Origin: Aeromonas hydrophila subsp. hydrophila ATCC 7966
GTDB taxonomy: Bacteria > Pseudomonadota > Gammaproteobacteria > Enterobacterales > Aeromonadaceae
Reading direction: 5' to 3'
Assembly (NCBI RefSeq): GCF_000014805.1
Contig: NC_008570.1
Location: forward strand, 2,547,001 to 2,611,000
DNA length: 64,000 nt
The notes below the pieces were generated by a model. The model had not been told where the DNA came from, ran no database searches, and worked only from the letters and a program-made list of their open reading frames with translations. Shown here one piece after another: positions 1 to 9,509 of the stretch. Made by a program: the position numbers and the translations under genes. Position 1 is the first letter of the stretch, and each line of letters starts with the position of its first letter.

Positions 1-56
1 GCTGTAATGGCTAAAGGTCTGCCATCATTGGTATTTTTGCCAAGGAGGAGGAGAAC

Positions 57-1001
57 ATGGTCAAGTACCGAAAAATTCTGGTGGTCATCAACCCGGAAGA
101 AGAGCGGCAAATCGCCCTCGAACGAGCGGTCAAGGTAGCCGAGCTGGATGAAGGCGCCCAACTGACCCTGTTGCTCACCATTTACGACTTCTCGTATGAA
201 ATGACCGCCATGCTGTCGGTGGATGAGCGGGAAGAGATGCGCCACGGGGTGATTGCCCAGCGCCGCGAATGGCTCGACGACATTCTCAAACCCTACCGCG
301 CCCGAGGGCTGGATTGCGAGATCAAGGTGGTCTGGCACAACCGTCCCTTCGAATGCATCATTCAGGAAGTGCTGGAGCAGCGCCACGATCTGGTGGTCAA
401 GGCCACCCACCACCACTCCTTCCTGCAAACCTTCATCTTCACCCCCACCGACTGGCATCTGCTGCGCAAGTGCCCCTGCCCCGTGCTACTGGTGAAAGAG
501 GGACATTGGCAGCGGGGCGGCAACATCATCGCCGCCATCAATTGCTCCAGCGACGATCAGGATCAGAAGCTGCTCAACGAGCGGATCACCGAAGAGGGGA
601 TCGCCATCGCCGAGCTGCTCGGCTCCAACCTGTATCTGGTCAACACCTACCCGGGCACCCCGGTCAATGTGGCCATCGAGCTGCCGGAGTTTGACCCCAA
701 CGCCTACAACGACGCCATTCGCAAACACCATGAGAGCCTGCTGCTGAGCCACGCCGACAAATACGGCATCGGCCATCTCTGGACCCGGGTGGCAGAAGGC
801 CTGCCCGAAGAGGTGCTGCCCGATCTCGCCGGCGAGCTGCAGGCCACCCTGATGATCATGGGGTGCGTCGGTCGCACCGGGCTCTCCGCCGCCCTGCTCG
901 GCAACACCGCCGAGCACGTGGTGGATCGCCTCGCCTGCGACATGCTGATCCTAAAGCCCGCCGATTACAGCTGCCCGGTCGATAGCCGCCGTCCCGCATA
1001 A
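57..1001 (+). CDS. uspE: Universal stress protein E (tandem Usp domains)
   Basis: A 314-residue cytoplasmic protein of two tandem Usp domains (about residues 4-148 and 155-305), the layout and length of UspE. Family members bind nucleotide and support survival under stress. The second domain ends with a GxxGRTG-like nucleotide-binding stretch (residues about 272-278) followed by the usual TAEHVV helix. The start is fixed by a strong Shine-Dalgarno run AAGGAGGAG at 42-50. It lies upstream of ttcA on the same strand, a pairing also found in enterobacteria. Identification is secure from the duplicated architecture. Confidence 0.95.
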   Translation: MVKYRKILVVINPEEERQIALERAVKVAELDEGAQLTLLLTIYDFSYEMTAMLSVDEREEMRHGVIAQRREWLDDILKPYRARGLDCEIKVVWHNRPFECIIQEVLEQRHDLVVKATHHHSFLQTFIFTPTDWHLLRKCPCPVLLVKEGHWQRGGNIIAAINCSSDDQDQKLLNERITEEGIAIAELLGSNLYLVNTYPGTPVNVAIELPEFDPNAYNDAIRKHHESLLLSHADKYGIGHLWTRVAEGLPEEVLPDLAGELQATLMIMGCVGRTGLSAALLGNTAEHVVDRLACDMLILKPADYSCPVDSRRPA

Positions 1002-1008
1002 GCCTTTC

Positions 1009-1036
1009 TTGCCCTCCCCCGGGACATGGCTATAAT
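1009..1036 (+). promoter_or_regulatory. Candidate sigma-70 promoter for ttcA
   Basis: A perfect -10 hexamer TATAAT (1031-1036) lies 16 bp after a weak -35 TTGCCC (1009-1014), in the short gap between uspE and ttcA. This suggests ttcA has its own promoter. Read by eye only; the -35 is poor. Confidence 0.5.
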
Positions 1037-1068
1037 AAGCCGCTTATTTTTGTCCCGGGTTTCAGGTC

Positions 1069-1977
1069 ATGCTAGAAGAGCTTAACGCCAAAGAAAAATA
1101 CAGTTTCAACAAACTGCAGAAGCGCCTGCGGCGCAACGTAGGTCAGGCCATCGCCGACTTCAATATGATTGAAGAGGGTGACAAGGTCATGGTGTGCCTG
1201 TCCGGCGGCAAGGACAGCTTCGCCATGCTCGACATTCTGATGAGCCTGAAGGCCAGCGCCCCCATCCACTTCGATCTGGTGGCGGTCAACCTGGATCAGA
1301 AGCAGCCCGGCTTCCCCGAGCACGTGCTGCCCGAATACCTGACCACCCTCGGCATCGATTTCAAGATCGTCGAAGAGGATACCTACGCCATCGTCAAGGA
1401 GAAGGTGCCGGAGGGCAAGACCACCTGCGCACTCTGCTCCCGCCTGCGCCGCGGCATTCTCTACCGCACCGCCCAGGAGCTGGGCTGCACCAAGATTGCC
1501 CTTGGCCACCACCGCGATGACATCCTCGAGACCCTGTTCCTCAACATGTTCTACGGCGGCAAGCTCAAGTCCATGCCGCCCAAGCTGGTGAGCGACGATG
1601 GCAAGAATGTGGTGATCCGCCCGCTCGCCTACTGCAAGGAGAAGGACCTGGTGCGCTATGCCGAGGTCAAGGCATTCCCCATCATCCCGTGCAACCTGTG
1701 CGGCTCCCAGGAGAACCTGCAGCGCCAGGCGATCAAGCAGATGATGCAGGAGTGGGATCGCCGCTTCCCGGGTCGTCTCGAGACCATGTTCACCGCCATT
1801 CAGGACGTGATCCCGAGCCACCTGCTCGATCACAAGCTGTTTGACTTCAAGAGCATCAACCGCGACTCCGGCATCATCGACGGCGGCGACAAGGCGTTTG
1901 ATCCGCCCGAGCTGCCCAAGGCGCCGCTGCTGGACATCGACGAAATGGACATGCTGGACGTGATTGAGGTGCGCTAA
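1069..1977 (+). CDS. ttcA: tRNA 2-thiocytidine(32) synthetase TtcA
   Basis: TtcA thiolates cytidine 32 of certain tRNAs in an ATP-dependent, iron-sulfur-dependent reaction. The 302-residue protein has the PP-loop SGGKDS at residues 45-50, the CxxC pair C120/C123 and the C208xxC211 motif. Those cysteines include the cluster ligands and the catalytic cysteines in this family. Length is normal. The start at 1069 is 32 bp after a clear -10 element; the Shine-Dalgarno is weak. A strong hairpin terminator follows immediately. Confidence 0.97.
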   Translation: MLEELNAKEKYSFNKLQKRLRRNVGQAIADFNMIEEGDKVMVCLSGGKDSFAMLDILMSLKASAPIHFDLVAVNLDQKQPGFPEHVLPEYLTTLGIDFKIVEEDTYAIVKEKVPEGKTTCALCSRLRRGILYRTAQELGCTKIALGHHRDDILETLFLNMFYGGKLKSMPPKLVSDDGKNVVIRPLAYCKEKDLVRYAEVKAFPIIPCNLCGSQENLQRQAIKQMMQEWDRRFPGRLETMFTAIQDVIPSHLLDHKLFDFKSINRDSGIIDGGDKAFDPPELPKAPLLDIDEMDMLDVIEVR

Positions 1978-1993
1978 GCCCACCTCAACCATG

Positions 1994-2027
1994 AAAAAGG
2001 AGCGCCTGGCGCTCCTTTTTTATTTTT
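1994..2027 (+). terminator. Rho-independent terminator after ttcA
   Basis: Stem AAAAAGGAGC pairs with GCTCCTTTTT around a 7-nt loop and is followed by more T residues. It could also serve the convergent gene that ends at 2062. Confidence 0.85.
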
Positions 2028-2061
2028 ATGCCGACCACCCTCAGTGGCGGCTCAAGATGGG

Positions 2062-2739
2062 CTAGCCCTTGTGCAGCCAGGGCGTCAGCCGCAGGATCTC
2101 CCCCTGCAGCTGCAGCTTGCCCTCGGCAAACTCCGCCAGCTGGGCGTTGCTCAGCAGCAGTTGTCCCTCCTGCCAGGGCAGCGGCAGCTGGCGAGCACCG
2201 TCGATGAGGTAGGCGGTACCGCTTGGCTGCACCAGACTGACCCTCACCCCCGTCATCTCGGGCAGGAAATATTTGCCGACCATGCCGGCCAGCTTCTCCA
2301 GCAGGCTCTGCATGTCGTGCTGGCGCCCCGTCAGCTCACTCACCTTGAGCTCCCACCGACTGTCTGCCGGCGGCGGCACATCCGCCATCACCTGTACCGA
2401 CAGATCGCAGGCCTCATGGGGCTCGGTGAGCCCTACCACTACGGTCGCCTTGTCGAGATTCAAGTCATCGTCATAGGGCAGCCGCAATTCGCTGTCAACG
2501 GTCACCTCGGCCGCCACGTCCCGATCCAGGGTCGAGACCCGGGCCGAGGTGAGCAGGCAGCGCCGGCCATTTTGTTGATCGGTCAGATAAAAACCCAGCC
2601 TGGCGTGACCAAACTCCCCTTTGGCGAAGGTCTTCATCTGGCTGTAAAAGGTGCCGTACTGCAGCTCAAGGGAGGGCTGCGCCACTGCCAGCATGGGCGC
2701 CATCAGCAGCGCGGCCGCCATCCCGTATCGATTGTTCAT
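2062..2739 (-). CDS. Exported DUF2987-like protein of unknown function
   Basis: A 225-residue protein with an N-terminal signal peptide (MNNRYG, then a hydrophobic stretch ending AVAQP), so probably periplasmic. The mature part resembles, from memory, the DUF2987 family of gammaproteobacteria: an early aromatic LELQYGTFYSQMK stretch, a cysteine near residue 60, and a mix of strands and helices. No catalytic motif is visible. The start at 2739 is preferred over an ATG 30 nt upstream because AGGA precedes it and the signal peptide begins there. It is followed at a distance by the convergent ttcA terminator. Family assignment is tentative; the coding call is firm. Confidence 0.75.
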   Translation of the reverse strand: MNNRYGMAAALLMAPMLAVAQPSLELQYGTFYSQMKTFAKGEFGHARLGFYLTDQQNGRRCLLTSARVSTLDRDVAAEVTVDSELRLPYDDDLNLDKATVVVGLTEPHEACDLSVQVMADVPPPADSRWELKVSELTGRQHDMQSLLEKLAGMVGKYFLPEMTGVRVSLVQPSGTAYLIDGARQLPLPWQEGQLLLSNAQLAEFAEGKLQLQGEILRLTPWLHKG

Positions 2740-2810
2740 ATGCCATCCTTTTGCATCACGCATCTGCACGCGCCGCTATCTGTTGCTGTTGTCTGACGCC
2801 CTGGATACCG

Positions 2811-3575
2811 TCAGGCGTTGAAATGATCGGGGCCCTGGCTCACCTCGGTCACTTCGACCGCCACCCCGCACAGATCCCGATAGAGGATCCCCTTGCAGTT
2901 GAAATAGAGCGGTGCCACCCAGATAAGTCCCAGCCCCATGGGGATCAGCGCCAGGAAGAACAGCGCCATCATGACCCCGTGCAGCAGCACTATGCTGGGC
3001 CAGCCGCGGGCAAACAGACGCAGGGAGACCAGGATCGCCTGCACCGGCGACAGGCCGCGCTCCAGCACCAGCGGCACGGTAAACACCAGCCCCATGCCGA
3101 TCAGGGCCGACGGAATGAAGGCCAGCATCACCGGCAGACCCAGCAGTTCGAACAGTGGACCGAACAGGCTGGTGATGAGGCTGCCGAGCAGGCTCAGGCT
3201 GCCAAGGCGCAGGAAGTGGCGAAAGAAGTCGAATACCTGGCTTGGCCGGGCACGGACCCCCACCGACTGCTGCAACCCCAGCATGTCGAGGGAGGAGGTC
3301 ATCGGCGACATGATGATGGTGATGAGCAGGCTCAGCACCAGGGCCACGTCCATCCCCCCTTCCTGATTGACATAGGGGGCGAGCAGGGTGTTGCTCAGCA
3401 GCATCCAGATGGCCGTCACCCCGACGATGGCCAGCAGCAGGCCGAATCCGGTGCGCCGCGTCTGTTGCCAGCTCTCCTGCAATACCCCCTTGAGGTCGAG
3501 ACGATATCCCTGGCTCAGGGACTGTTCGAGGGAACCACCTATCCGCATTTTGTTACTCAATTGACTATCCAACAT
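2811..3575 (-). CDS. Multi-pass inner-membrane protein, YciC/DUF-type
   Basis: A 254-residue hydrophobic protein with about five or six predicted membrane segments (for example near residues 45-65, 78-98, 128-150, 155-178 and 205-230). A soluble N-terminus of about 40 residues and a short polar tail flank them. It resembles the YciC/UPF0259-like membrane families, but no diagnostic motif was recognised. It shares strand with the exported protein downstream, about 70 bp away, so they may be co-transcribed. An internal ATG at 3548 is an alternative start; neither start has a good ribosome-binding site. Function unknown. Confidence 0.75.
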   Translation of the reverse strand: MLDSQLSNKMRIGGSLEQSLSQGYRLDLKGVLQESWQQTRRTGFGLLLAIVGVTAIWMLLSNTLLAPYVNQEGGMDVALVLSLLITIIMSPMTSSLDMLGLQQSVGVRARPSQVFDFFRHFLRLGSLSLLGSLITSLFGPLFELLGLPVMLAFIPSALIGMGLVFTVPLVLERGLSPVQAILVSLRLFARGWPSIVLLHGVMMALFFLALIPMGLGLIWVAPLYFNCKGILYRDLCGVAVEVTEVSQGPDHFNA

Positions 3576-3816
3576 CCGAAAAACTGCTATTCAGGGAGCA
3601 CATTATAGCGATTTGACCCGGCATGCGTAGCCGTTTTTCCCGCGCGTCTGCGCTCAAAAAGCCTTTGATTTCATCAGCCCCCATAGTCCAGGCCAGGATC
3701 CCCTCCTTGGCCGACGGCAATCAGGGGCGTAGGATGCCAGGCGACAGTACGGATTTTTCTGCGCGCCCCGCCCTACCCGGGATCACAGGGAGCACGCGCT
3801 TCACAAGGAGATGTTC

Positions 3817-4434
3817 ATGTCTGATTTGACCCTCTATCTTGCGCCCGGTACCTGCGCCATGGCCGTGCGTATCGCCCTCACCGAAGCCGGTGCCCCTCAC
3901 CGGATCAAGCAGATGGATCTGGCGGCCGGCGAGCAGCGCTCCCCTGCCTATCTCGCCATCAACCCCAAAGGCCGAGTGCCGGCGCTGGTGACCGAACGCG
4001 GCGTGCTCACCGAGACGCCGGCCTTGCTGCTCTATGTGGCACAGCGTTTTCCCGATGCCGGGCTGGCGCCGCTGGACGACCCCTTTCTGCTGGCCCGTAT
4101 GCAGGAGGTGCACGGCTTTCTCGCCGCCACCGTGCACGTCGCCCATGCCCACGGCCGGCGCGGCAGCCGCTGGGCTGATGACCCGCAGGCCATTGCCGCC
4201 ATGCAGGCCAAGGTGCCGCACAACATGCGCGAGGGCTTCGCCGAGATTGAACGCCATTATCTGGCCGGCCCCTGGGTGCTGGGGGAGCGCTTCAGCCTGA
4301 CCGACATCTACCTGTTCGTGGTGGCGAGCTGGCTCGAGGGCGACGGGGTGGCCATCAGCGAATTTCCCAAGGTAGCGGATCACTATCGGCGCATGCTGGC
4401 ACGCCCAGGCGTGCAGCAAGGGCTCGCCCTCTAG
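3817..4434 (+). CDS. Glutathione S-transferase family protein
   Basis: A cytosolic protein of 205 residues with a thioredoxin-like N-terminal domain (residues 1-78; the LYLAPGTCAMAVRIAL start and NPKGRVPAL loop with its cis-proline are typical). An all-helical C-terminal domain follows, with the FSLTDIYLF N-capping motif. The PGTCS-like start resembles bacterial beta-class or Gst-like enzymes that use a cysteine or serine near residue 11. Start 3817 is chosen over 3811 because AAGGAG (3805-3810) abuts 3811 but is 6 nt from 3817. Substrate unknown. Confidence 0.88.
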   Translation: MSDLTLYLAPGTCAMAVRIALTEAGAPHRIKQMDLAAGEQRSPAYLAINPKGRVPALVTERGVLTETPALLLYVAQRFPDAGLAPLDDPFLLARMQEVHGFLAATVHVAHAHGRRGSRWADDPQAIAAMQAKVPHNMREGFAEIERHYLAGPWVLGERFSLTDIYLFVVASWLEGDGVAISEFPKVADHYRRMLARPGVQQGLAL

Positions 4435-4447
4435 TCCGCTCGTTGCG

Positions 4448-4477
4448 GGTGCCAGTGCTCTTCTGGCACCTGTTTTT
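4448..4477 (+). terminator. Terminator after the GST gene
   Basis: GGTGCCAG (4448-4455) pairs with CTGGCACC (4463-4470) around a 7-nt loop, followed by TGTTTTT. Confidence 0.75.
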
Positions 4478-4497
4478 CCCCGCTTCCCCCTCGCCAT

Positions 4498-4513
4498 TGA
4501 GATCGTTTTCACA
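4498..4513 (+). promoter_or_regulatory. CRP-like site upstream of the rbs operon
   Basis: TGAGA-N6-TCACA differs from the CRP half-site consensus (TGTGA-N6-TCACA) at one position. It sits about 60 bp upstream of the rbs operators and 127 bp before rbsD. CRP control of ribose operons is well established; this site is inferred from sequence only. Confidence 0.5.
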
Positions 4514-4571
4514 TTTCTGCCATCTCTTGGTGGATCAAAACCGCCTGAGCGCCTATCTTCCACCTCATGAC

Positions 4572-4595
4572 GCAACCGGTTGCGTAACCGGTTGC
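4572..4595 (+). promoter_or_regulatory. Two abutting palindromic operators, probable RbsR sites
   Basis: GCAACCGGTTGC (4572-4583, a perfect 12-bp palindrome) is followed with no spacer by GTAACCGGTTGC (4584-4595, one mismatch). A/T-flanked central CG palindromes of this kind are typical LacI-family operators. The position 45-70 bp before rbsD, in an operon ending with a LacI-family gene, makes RbsR the natural ligand. Confidence 0.75.
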
Positions 4596-4639
4596 CTAGC
4601 TAACATCAGATATGCGGGCATAGCCTGCCGAGGTGCTGT

Positions 4640-5059
4640 ATGAAACGAGGCGTACTGCTCAATGCTCCCCTGAGTGCCCTGGTGGCACGGATGGGGCACA
4701 CCGACGAGATCACCGTCTGCGATGCGGGCCTGCCCATTCCGGCCGGCCCTGAGCGCATCGATCTGGCGCTGATGGCAGGGACGCCGAGCCTTGAAACCGT
4801 GCTGACCGCCCTGCTCACCGACCTGGTGGTGGAGAAGGTGATCATGGCAAGCGAGATCAAGCAGATTAGCCCCGCCGCCCATCAGGCGCTGGTGGATCAG
4901 TTGGAGGCGCACGCCGCCGCTCAGGGCAAGCCCATCACCATCGAGTACTGCCTGCACGAAGCATTCAAGGCTCGCTCCCACCAGAGCAAGGCCATCGTGC
5001 GCAGCGGCGAGGTGACCCCCTACGCCAACCTCATTCTCTGCGCCGGCGTGGCGTTTTAA
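4640..5059 (+). CDS. rbsD: D-ribose pyranase
   Basis: RbsD interconverts the pyranose and furanose forms of ribose, supplying the form used by ribokinase. The 139-residue protein has the family landmarks: the catalytic histidine H20 in MGHTDE, the CDAGLPIP motif that follows, and a C-terminal EVTPYANLILCAGVAF that closes the decameric active site. Length matches E. coli RbsD. First gene of rbsDACBK-rbsR, downstream of the putative CRP site and the tandem operators. Confidence 0.97.
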   Translation: MKRGVLLNAPLSALVARMGHTDEITVCDAGLPIPAGPERIDLALMAGTPSLETVLTALLTDLVVEKVIMASEIKQISPAAHQALVDQLEAHAAAQGKPITIEYCLHEAFKARSHQSKAIVRSGEVTPYANLILCAGVAF

Positions 5060-5077
5060 ATTCCCAAGGAAGCAGCT

Positions 5078-6610
5078 ATGAGCAACGCCAATATGCTCCC
5101 CTCGCCCATTCTAGCGCTTTCCGGGATCGTCAAGACCTTCCCCGGGGTACGCGCCCTCGATGAGGCGGGCCTCAAGGTCTATCCGGGTCAGGTGATGGCC
5201 CTGCTCGGCGAAAACGGCGCCGGCAAATCGACCCTGATGAAGGTGCTGACCGGCATCTACCAGGCCGATGCGGGCAACATCAGCTATCGCGGCCAGCCGG
5301 TTCACTTCAAGGGCCCCCGCGACTCCCAGGATCAGGGGATCAGCATCATCCACCAGGAGCTGAACCTGCTGCCGGAGTTGTCGATCGCCGCCAACATCTT
5401 CCTCGGCCGCGAACCTCGTACCCGTTTTGGCAGCATCGACCACAAACAACTGCGCGAACGGGCCAGCGGTCTGCTGGCACGGCTTGGCGTCAAACACGGC
5501 CCGGATACCCGGCTCGGGGATCTATCCATCGGTGAACAGCAGATGGTGGAGATCGCCAAGGCGCTGTCGTTCGATGCCAGCGTCATCATCATGGACGAAC
5601 CCACCGATGCCCTCACCGACACCGAAACCGAGCAGCTGTTCGTGGTCATCCGCGAGTTGCGTGAGCAGGGCTGCGGCATCGTCTACATCTCCCATCGCTT
5701 GAAGGAGATCTTCGAAATCTGTGATCGGGTCACCGTGCTGCGCGATGGCAAGTGGATAGGCGAACAGGCGGTGAGCGAGCTCGACGAAGACAGGATCATC
5801 GAGATGATGGTGGGTCGCCGGCTGGAAGAGCAGTACCCGCGCCTCGCCCGCGAGCTCGGCCCGGTCAGCCTGCAGGTCAAGGATCTGGCCGGCCCCGGCG
5901 TGCGCGGGGTGAGCTTCTCCCTGCGTCAGGGTGAAATTCTGGGCTTCAGCGGCCTGATGGGCTCCGGCCGTACCGAGCTGATGAAGCTCATCTACGGTGC
6001 CAGCCCCATCAGCGCCGGTGACATTACCGTGGATGGCCATGCTCTGGTCCCCAAGAGCCCGGCCGATGGCCTGGCCGCCGGCATCGCCTACATCTCCGAG
6101 GATCGCAAGGGCGACGGCCTGGTGCTGGAGCTGTCGGTGCGCGAAAACATGAGCCTGTGCGCCCTTGGCGAGTTCATCAGCCACGGCAAGATTGACGGCC
6201 AGGCCGAGCGCCAGGCGGTGGGCGACTATGTGCGCCTGTTCAACATCAAGACCCCGAGTCAGGATCAGCTGATCAAGCTGCTCTCCGGCGGCAACCAGCA
6301 GAAGGTGGCCATCGCCAAGGGACTGCTGACAAGGCCCAAGGTGCTGATCCTGGACGAGCCGACCCGCGGCGTCGATGTCGGCGCCAAGAAGGAGATCTAT
6401 CAGCTCATCAACCAGTTCAAGAAGGAGGGGATGAGCATCATCCTGGTCTCCTCCGAAATGCCGGAAGTGCTCGGCATGAGTGATCGCATCATGGTGATGC
6501 ACGAAGGGCGCATCAGCGCAGAATTCAACACCCGCGATGCCAATCAGGAGAAGCTGATGGCAGCGGCAGTCGGCAAACAGTGGCAAGCAGAGCAAGAGGC
6601 AGCACAATGA
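5078..6610 (+). CDS. rbsA: Ribose ABC transporter ATP-binding protein
   Basis: A 510-residue duplicated ABC ATPase that powers ribose import with RbsB and RbsC. The first cassette has an intact Walker A (GENGAGKST, residues about 45-53), a LSIGEQQ signature and a Walker B ending IIMDEP. The second has a degenerate Walker A (GLMGSGRTE), a LSGGNQQK signature and [11 protein letters not shown], the usual asymmetry of sugar-import ATPases of this class. Its stop overlaps the rbsC start as ATGA, indicating translational coupling. Confidence 0.96.
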   Translation: MSNANMLPSPILALSGIVKTFPGVRALDEAGLKVYPGQVMALLGENGAGKSTLMKVLTGIYQADAGNISYRGQPVHFKGPRDSQDQGISIIHQELNLLPELSIAANIFLGREPRTRFGSIDHKQLRERASGLLARLGVKHGPDTRLGDLSIGEQQMVEIAKALSFDASVIIMDEPTDALTDTETEQLFVVIRELREQGCGIVYISHRLKEIFEICDRVTVLRDGKWIGEQAVSELDEDRIIEMMVGRRLEEQYPRLARELGPVSLQVKDLAGPGVRGVSFSLRQGEILGFSGLMGSGRTELMKLIYGASPISAGDITVDGHALVPKSPADGLAAGIAYISEDRKGDGLVLELSVRENMSLCALGEFISHGKIDGQAERQAVGDYVRLFNIKTPSQDQLIKLLSGGNQQKVAIAKGLLTRPKVLILDEPTRGVDVGAKKEIYQLINQFKKEGMSIILVSSEMPEVLGMSDRIMVMHEGRISAEFNTRDANQEKLMAAAVGKQWQAEQEAAQ

Positions 6611-7572
6611 CAACCCAAACCCTTTCCCGCCGCGGCGTCATGAGCAAGGCCTGGTGGATCGAGAACAAATCCCTGGTCGCGCTGCTGGTGCTGATCGGTG
6701 TGGTCTCCTTCCTGAGCCCCAACTTCTTCACCGCCGACAACCTGCTCAACATCCTGCGCCAGACCTCGGTCAACGCCATCATGGCGGTCGGCATGACGCT
6801 GGTCATCCTCACCGCCGGCATCGATCTGTCGGTCGGCTCGGTGCTGGCCCTGTGCGGCGCCCTGGCCGCCACCATGGTCGCCATGGAGCTGCCCATCGCC
6901 CTGGTGATCCCCCTCACCCTGGGGGCCGGCGCCCTGCTTGGCGGCATCAGCGGCCTCATCATTGCCAAGGGCAAGGTACAGGCCTTCATCGCCACCCTGG
7001 TCACCATGACCGCCCTGCGCGGCGTTACCATGGTCTATACCGAGGGGCGCCCCATCTCCACCGGTTTCAGTGACGGCGCCGATCACTTCGCCTGGCTGGG
7101 TACCGGTTACCTGTTCGGTCTGCCGGTACCCATCTGGCTGATGGCCATCGTCTTCCTGCTGGCCTGGTTCATGCTCAACCACACCCGCCTGGGTCGCTAC
7201 ATCTATGCCCTCGGCGGCAACGAATCGGCCACCCGCCTCTCCGGCATCAATGTGGACCGGGTGAAGCTCGCGGTGTATGGTCTGTGCGGCATGCTGTCGG
7301 CACTGGCCGGGCTCATCGTCACTTCCCGCCTCTCCTCCGCCCAGCCGACCGCCGGCATGGGTTACGAGCTGGATGCCATCGCCGCCGTGGTGCTGGGTGG
7401 CACCAGCCTGATGGGAGGTAAGGGCCGCATCATGGGTACCCTGATCGGGGCGCTCATCATCGGCTTCCTCAACAATGCCCTCAACCTGCTCGACGTATCG
7501 TCCTATTACCAGATGATCGCCAAGGCCAGCGTGATTTTGCTCGCCGTGATGATCGATAACAAAAGCAAGTAA
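6607..7572 (+). CDS. rbsC: Ribose ABC transporter permease
   Basis: A 321-residue inner-membrane permease with about eight to ten hydrophobic segments and the family motif around residues 215-225 ([12 protein letters not shown]), which contacts the ATPase. The start at 6607 is taken from the 4-nt overlap with rbsA and from alignment with [13 protein letters not shown] RbsC N-termini; a longer in-frame extension into rbsA is possible but unlikely. Works with RbsA and RbsB. Confidence 0.96.
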   Translation: MTTQTLSRRGVMSKAWWIENKSLVALLVLIGVVSFLSPNFFTADNLLNILRQTSVNAIMAVGMTLVILTAGIDLSVGSVLALCGALAATMVAMELPIALVIPLTLGAGALLGGISGLIIAKGKVQAFIATLVTMTALRGVTMVYTEGRPISTGFSDGADHFAWLGTGYLFGLPVPIWLMAIVFLLAWFMLNHTRLGRYIYALGGNESATRLSGINVDRVKLAVYGLCGMLSALAGLIVTSRLSSAQPTAGMGYELDAIAAVVLGGTSLMGGKGRIMGTLIGALIIGFLNNALNLLDVSSYYQMIAKASVILLAVMIDNKSK

Positions 7573-7590
7573 GCACACACAAGGAATGAA

Positions 7591-8469
7591 ATGATGAAAA
7601 AGCTCAATACCCTGCTCGCTGCCGCCATCATGTCCGTGCTGGGCACCGCCCAGGCCGCCGATCACACCCTGGCCATGGTGGTCTCCACCCTCAACAACCC
7701 CTTCTTCGTCACCATGAAGGAAGGGGCCGAAGCCAAGGCCAAGGAGCTTGGCTACGAGCTGGTGGTGCTGGACTCCCAGAATGACCCGGCCAAGGAGCTC
7801 TCCAACATGGAAGATCTCACCGTGCGCAAGGTCAACGCCATCCTGATCAACCCGACCGATTCCGAAGCGGTGGGCAATGCCATCCGGCTGGCCAACAAGG
7901 CCAACATTCCGGTGCTGACCCTGGACCGCGGCGCGGCGCAGGGTGACGTCAAGGCCCACATCGCCTCCGACAACGTGGCAGGTGGCAAACTGGCCGGCGA
8001 TTTCATCACCCAGAAGCTGGGTGCCGGTGCCAAGGTGATCCAGCTGGAAGGGATCGCCGGTACCTCCGCCGCCCGTGACCGCGGCGAAGGCTTTGCCCTG
8101 GCCGTGGCCGCCAACAAGCTGGAAGTGCTGGCCTCCCAGCCCGCCGACTTTGACCGCACCAAGGGTCTGAACGTCATGGAGAACCTGCTGGCCGCTCACC
8201 CGAGCGTGCAGGCGGTGTTCGCCCAGAACGACGAGATGGCGCTGGGAGCCATCCGCGCCGTGCAGGCCGCCGGCAAAGAGGTGATGATCGTCGGCTTCGA
8301 CGGCACCGACGATGGCAAGGCCGCCGTGGCCAAGGGTAAACTGGCCGCCACCGTGGCCCAACAGCCCGCGCTGATCGGCGCCATCGGCGTGGAAACCGCC
8401 GACAAAGTGCTCAAGGGCCAGCCGGTGGAAAAATCCATCCCGGTTCCGCTGCAAGTGGTCAGCAAGTAA
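7591..8469 (+). CDS. rbsB: D-ribose-binding periplasmic protein
   Basis: A 292-residue type I periplasmic binding protein with a signal peptide cut after AQA (residues about 1-23). The ANxxNPFF-like opening of the mature domain and the NDEMALGA and VGFDGTDDG motifs place it in the ribose/galactose-binding family. It delivers ribose to RbsAC. AAGGA at 7581-7585 fits either of two adjacent ATG codons (7591 or 7594). A hairpin after the gene separates it from rbsK and may raise rbsDACB over rbsK-rbsR expression. Confidence 0.96.
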   Translation: MMKKLNTLLAAAIMSVLGTAQAADHTLAMVVSTLNNPFFVTMKEGAEAKAKELGYELVVLDSQNDPAKELSNMEDLTVRKVNAILINPTDSEAVGNAIRLANKANIPVLTLDRGAAQGDVKAHIASDNVAGGKLAGDFITQKLGAGAKVIQLEGIAGTSAARDRGEGFALAVAANKLEVLASQPADFDRTKGLNVMENLLAAHPSVQAVFAQNDEMALGAIRAVQAAGKEVMIVGFDGTDDGKAAVAKGKLAATVAQQPALIGAIGVETADKVLKGQPVEKSIPVPLQVVSK

Positions 8470-8475
8470 GTTGAC

Positions 8476-8500
8476 GGGGGGAGGTTCGCCTCCCCCTTTT
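8476..8500 (+). terminator. Intercistronic hairpin between rbsB and rbsK
   Basis: GGGGGAGG (8477-8484), loop TTCG, CCTCCCCC (8489-8496), then TTTT. It is a stable but short-tailed terminator, so partial read-through or protection of upstream mRNA from 3' decay are both plausible. Confidence 0.7.
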
Positions 8501-8576
8501 CACTCAAGGTTGACGGTGCCTCCCGGCCTGGATCCGGCTTTCGTGTCCATGCCAAGATGCATCAGGAGTACTCAAC

Positions 8577-9509
8577 ATGAATCGTCTCGTCGTTCTGGGC
8601 AGTGTCAATGCAGACCACGTGCTGCGCGTTCCCCACTTTCCTCGCCCGGGTGAAACCCTGACCGGCCACAGCTATCAAGTTGTACCCGGTGGCAAGGGCG
8701 CCAACCAGGCGGTGGCCGCCGCTCGGTTAGGTGCTGAAGTCTCCTTTATCGCCCGCATCGGCGATGACGCCATCGGCCACCAGATGAAGACCGGTTTTGC
8801 CAAAGACGGTATCGACGTGAGCGCCGTCGAGCTCGACCCCAAACTCCCGACCGGCATTGCCATCATTTATGTGAGCGATGAGGGGGAGAACAGCATCGGC
8901 ATCTCCGCCGAAGCCAACGGCGCCCTCACCCCGGCCGTAGTGAAAAGCCACCAGACGATGATCGCCGCCGCCCACACCCTGCTGCTGCAGCTGGAAGTGC
9001 CGCTGGAGAGCGTGCAGGAAGCCGCCCGGCTGGCCCGAGCCCACGGCACCCGGGTGGTGCTCAACCCCGCCCCCGCTCGCCCGCTCTCAAGCGAACTGCT
9101 GGCACTGGTCGACCTCATCACCCCCAACCAGACTGAAGCCGAGCTGTTGACCGGCGTCAAGGTCACCGACGAGGCGAGCGCAGCCGAGGCGGCTGCCCGC
9201 TTCCACCAGATGGGTATCGGGGAGGTGATGATCACCCTGGGCTCGCAAGGAGTCTATTGCAGCAAGGGGCAGCAACAAGCGCTCATCCCGGGTTTTCGGG
9301 TGAAAGCAGTGGACACCACTGCCGCGGGCGATACCTTCAACGGCGCCCTGCTGGCGGCCGAGCTCGCCGGCGCCGACTTTGACGCGGCCGTGCGCTTTGC
9401 CCACGGCGCCGCGGCGCTCTCCGTCACCCGGTTTGGTGCCCAGAGCTCCATCCCGAGCAAGCAGGAGGTCGACGCCTTCCTGCTTGAGCAGACTGCGCAG
9501 GGGCACTGA
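8577..9509 (+). CDS. rbsK: Ribokinase
   Basis: RbsK phosphorylates ribose at O5 with ATP. The 310-residue PfkB-family protein has the N-terminal GSVNADH motif, the GGKGANQAVAAARLG glycine-rich substrate loop (residues about 40-54), and the C-terminal DTTAAGDTFNGAL signature with the catalytic aspartate (about residue 251-254). Length matches the E. coli enzyme. Its stop overlaps the rbsR start by one nucleotide. Confidence 0.97.
   Translation: MNRLVVLGSVNADHVLRVPHFPRPGETLTGHSYQVVPGGKGANQAVAAARLGAEVSFIARIGDDAIGHQMKTGFAKDGIDVSAVELDPKLPTGIAIIYVSDEGENSIGISAEANGALTPAVVKSHQTMIAAAHTLLLQLEVPLESVQEAARLARAHGTRVVLNPAPARPLSSELLALVDLITPNQTEAELLTGVKVTDEASAAEAAARFHQMGIGEVMITLGSQGVYCSKGQQQALIPGFRVKAVDTTAAGDTFNGALLAAELAGADFDAAVRFAHGAAALSVTRFGAQSSIPSKQEVDAFLLEQTAQGH

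Noticed and set aside
6544-8454. Minus-strand frame opposite rbsC and rbsB
   Set aside because: Shadow of rbs genes; repeated His/Gly/Gln pattern typical of antisense frames here.
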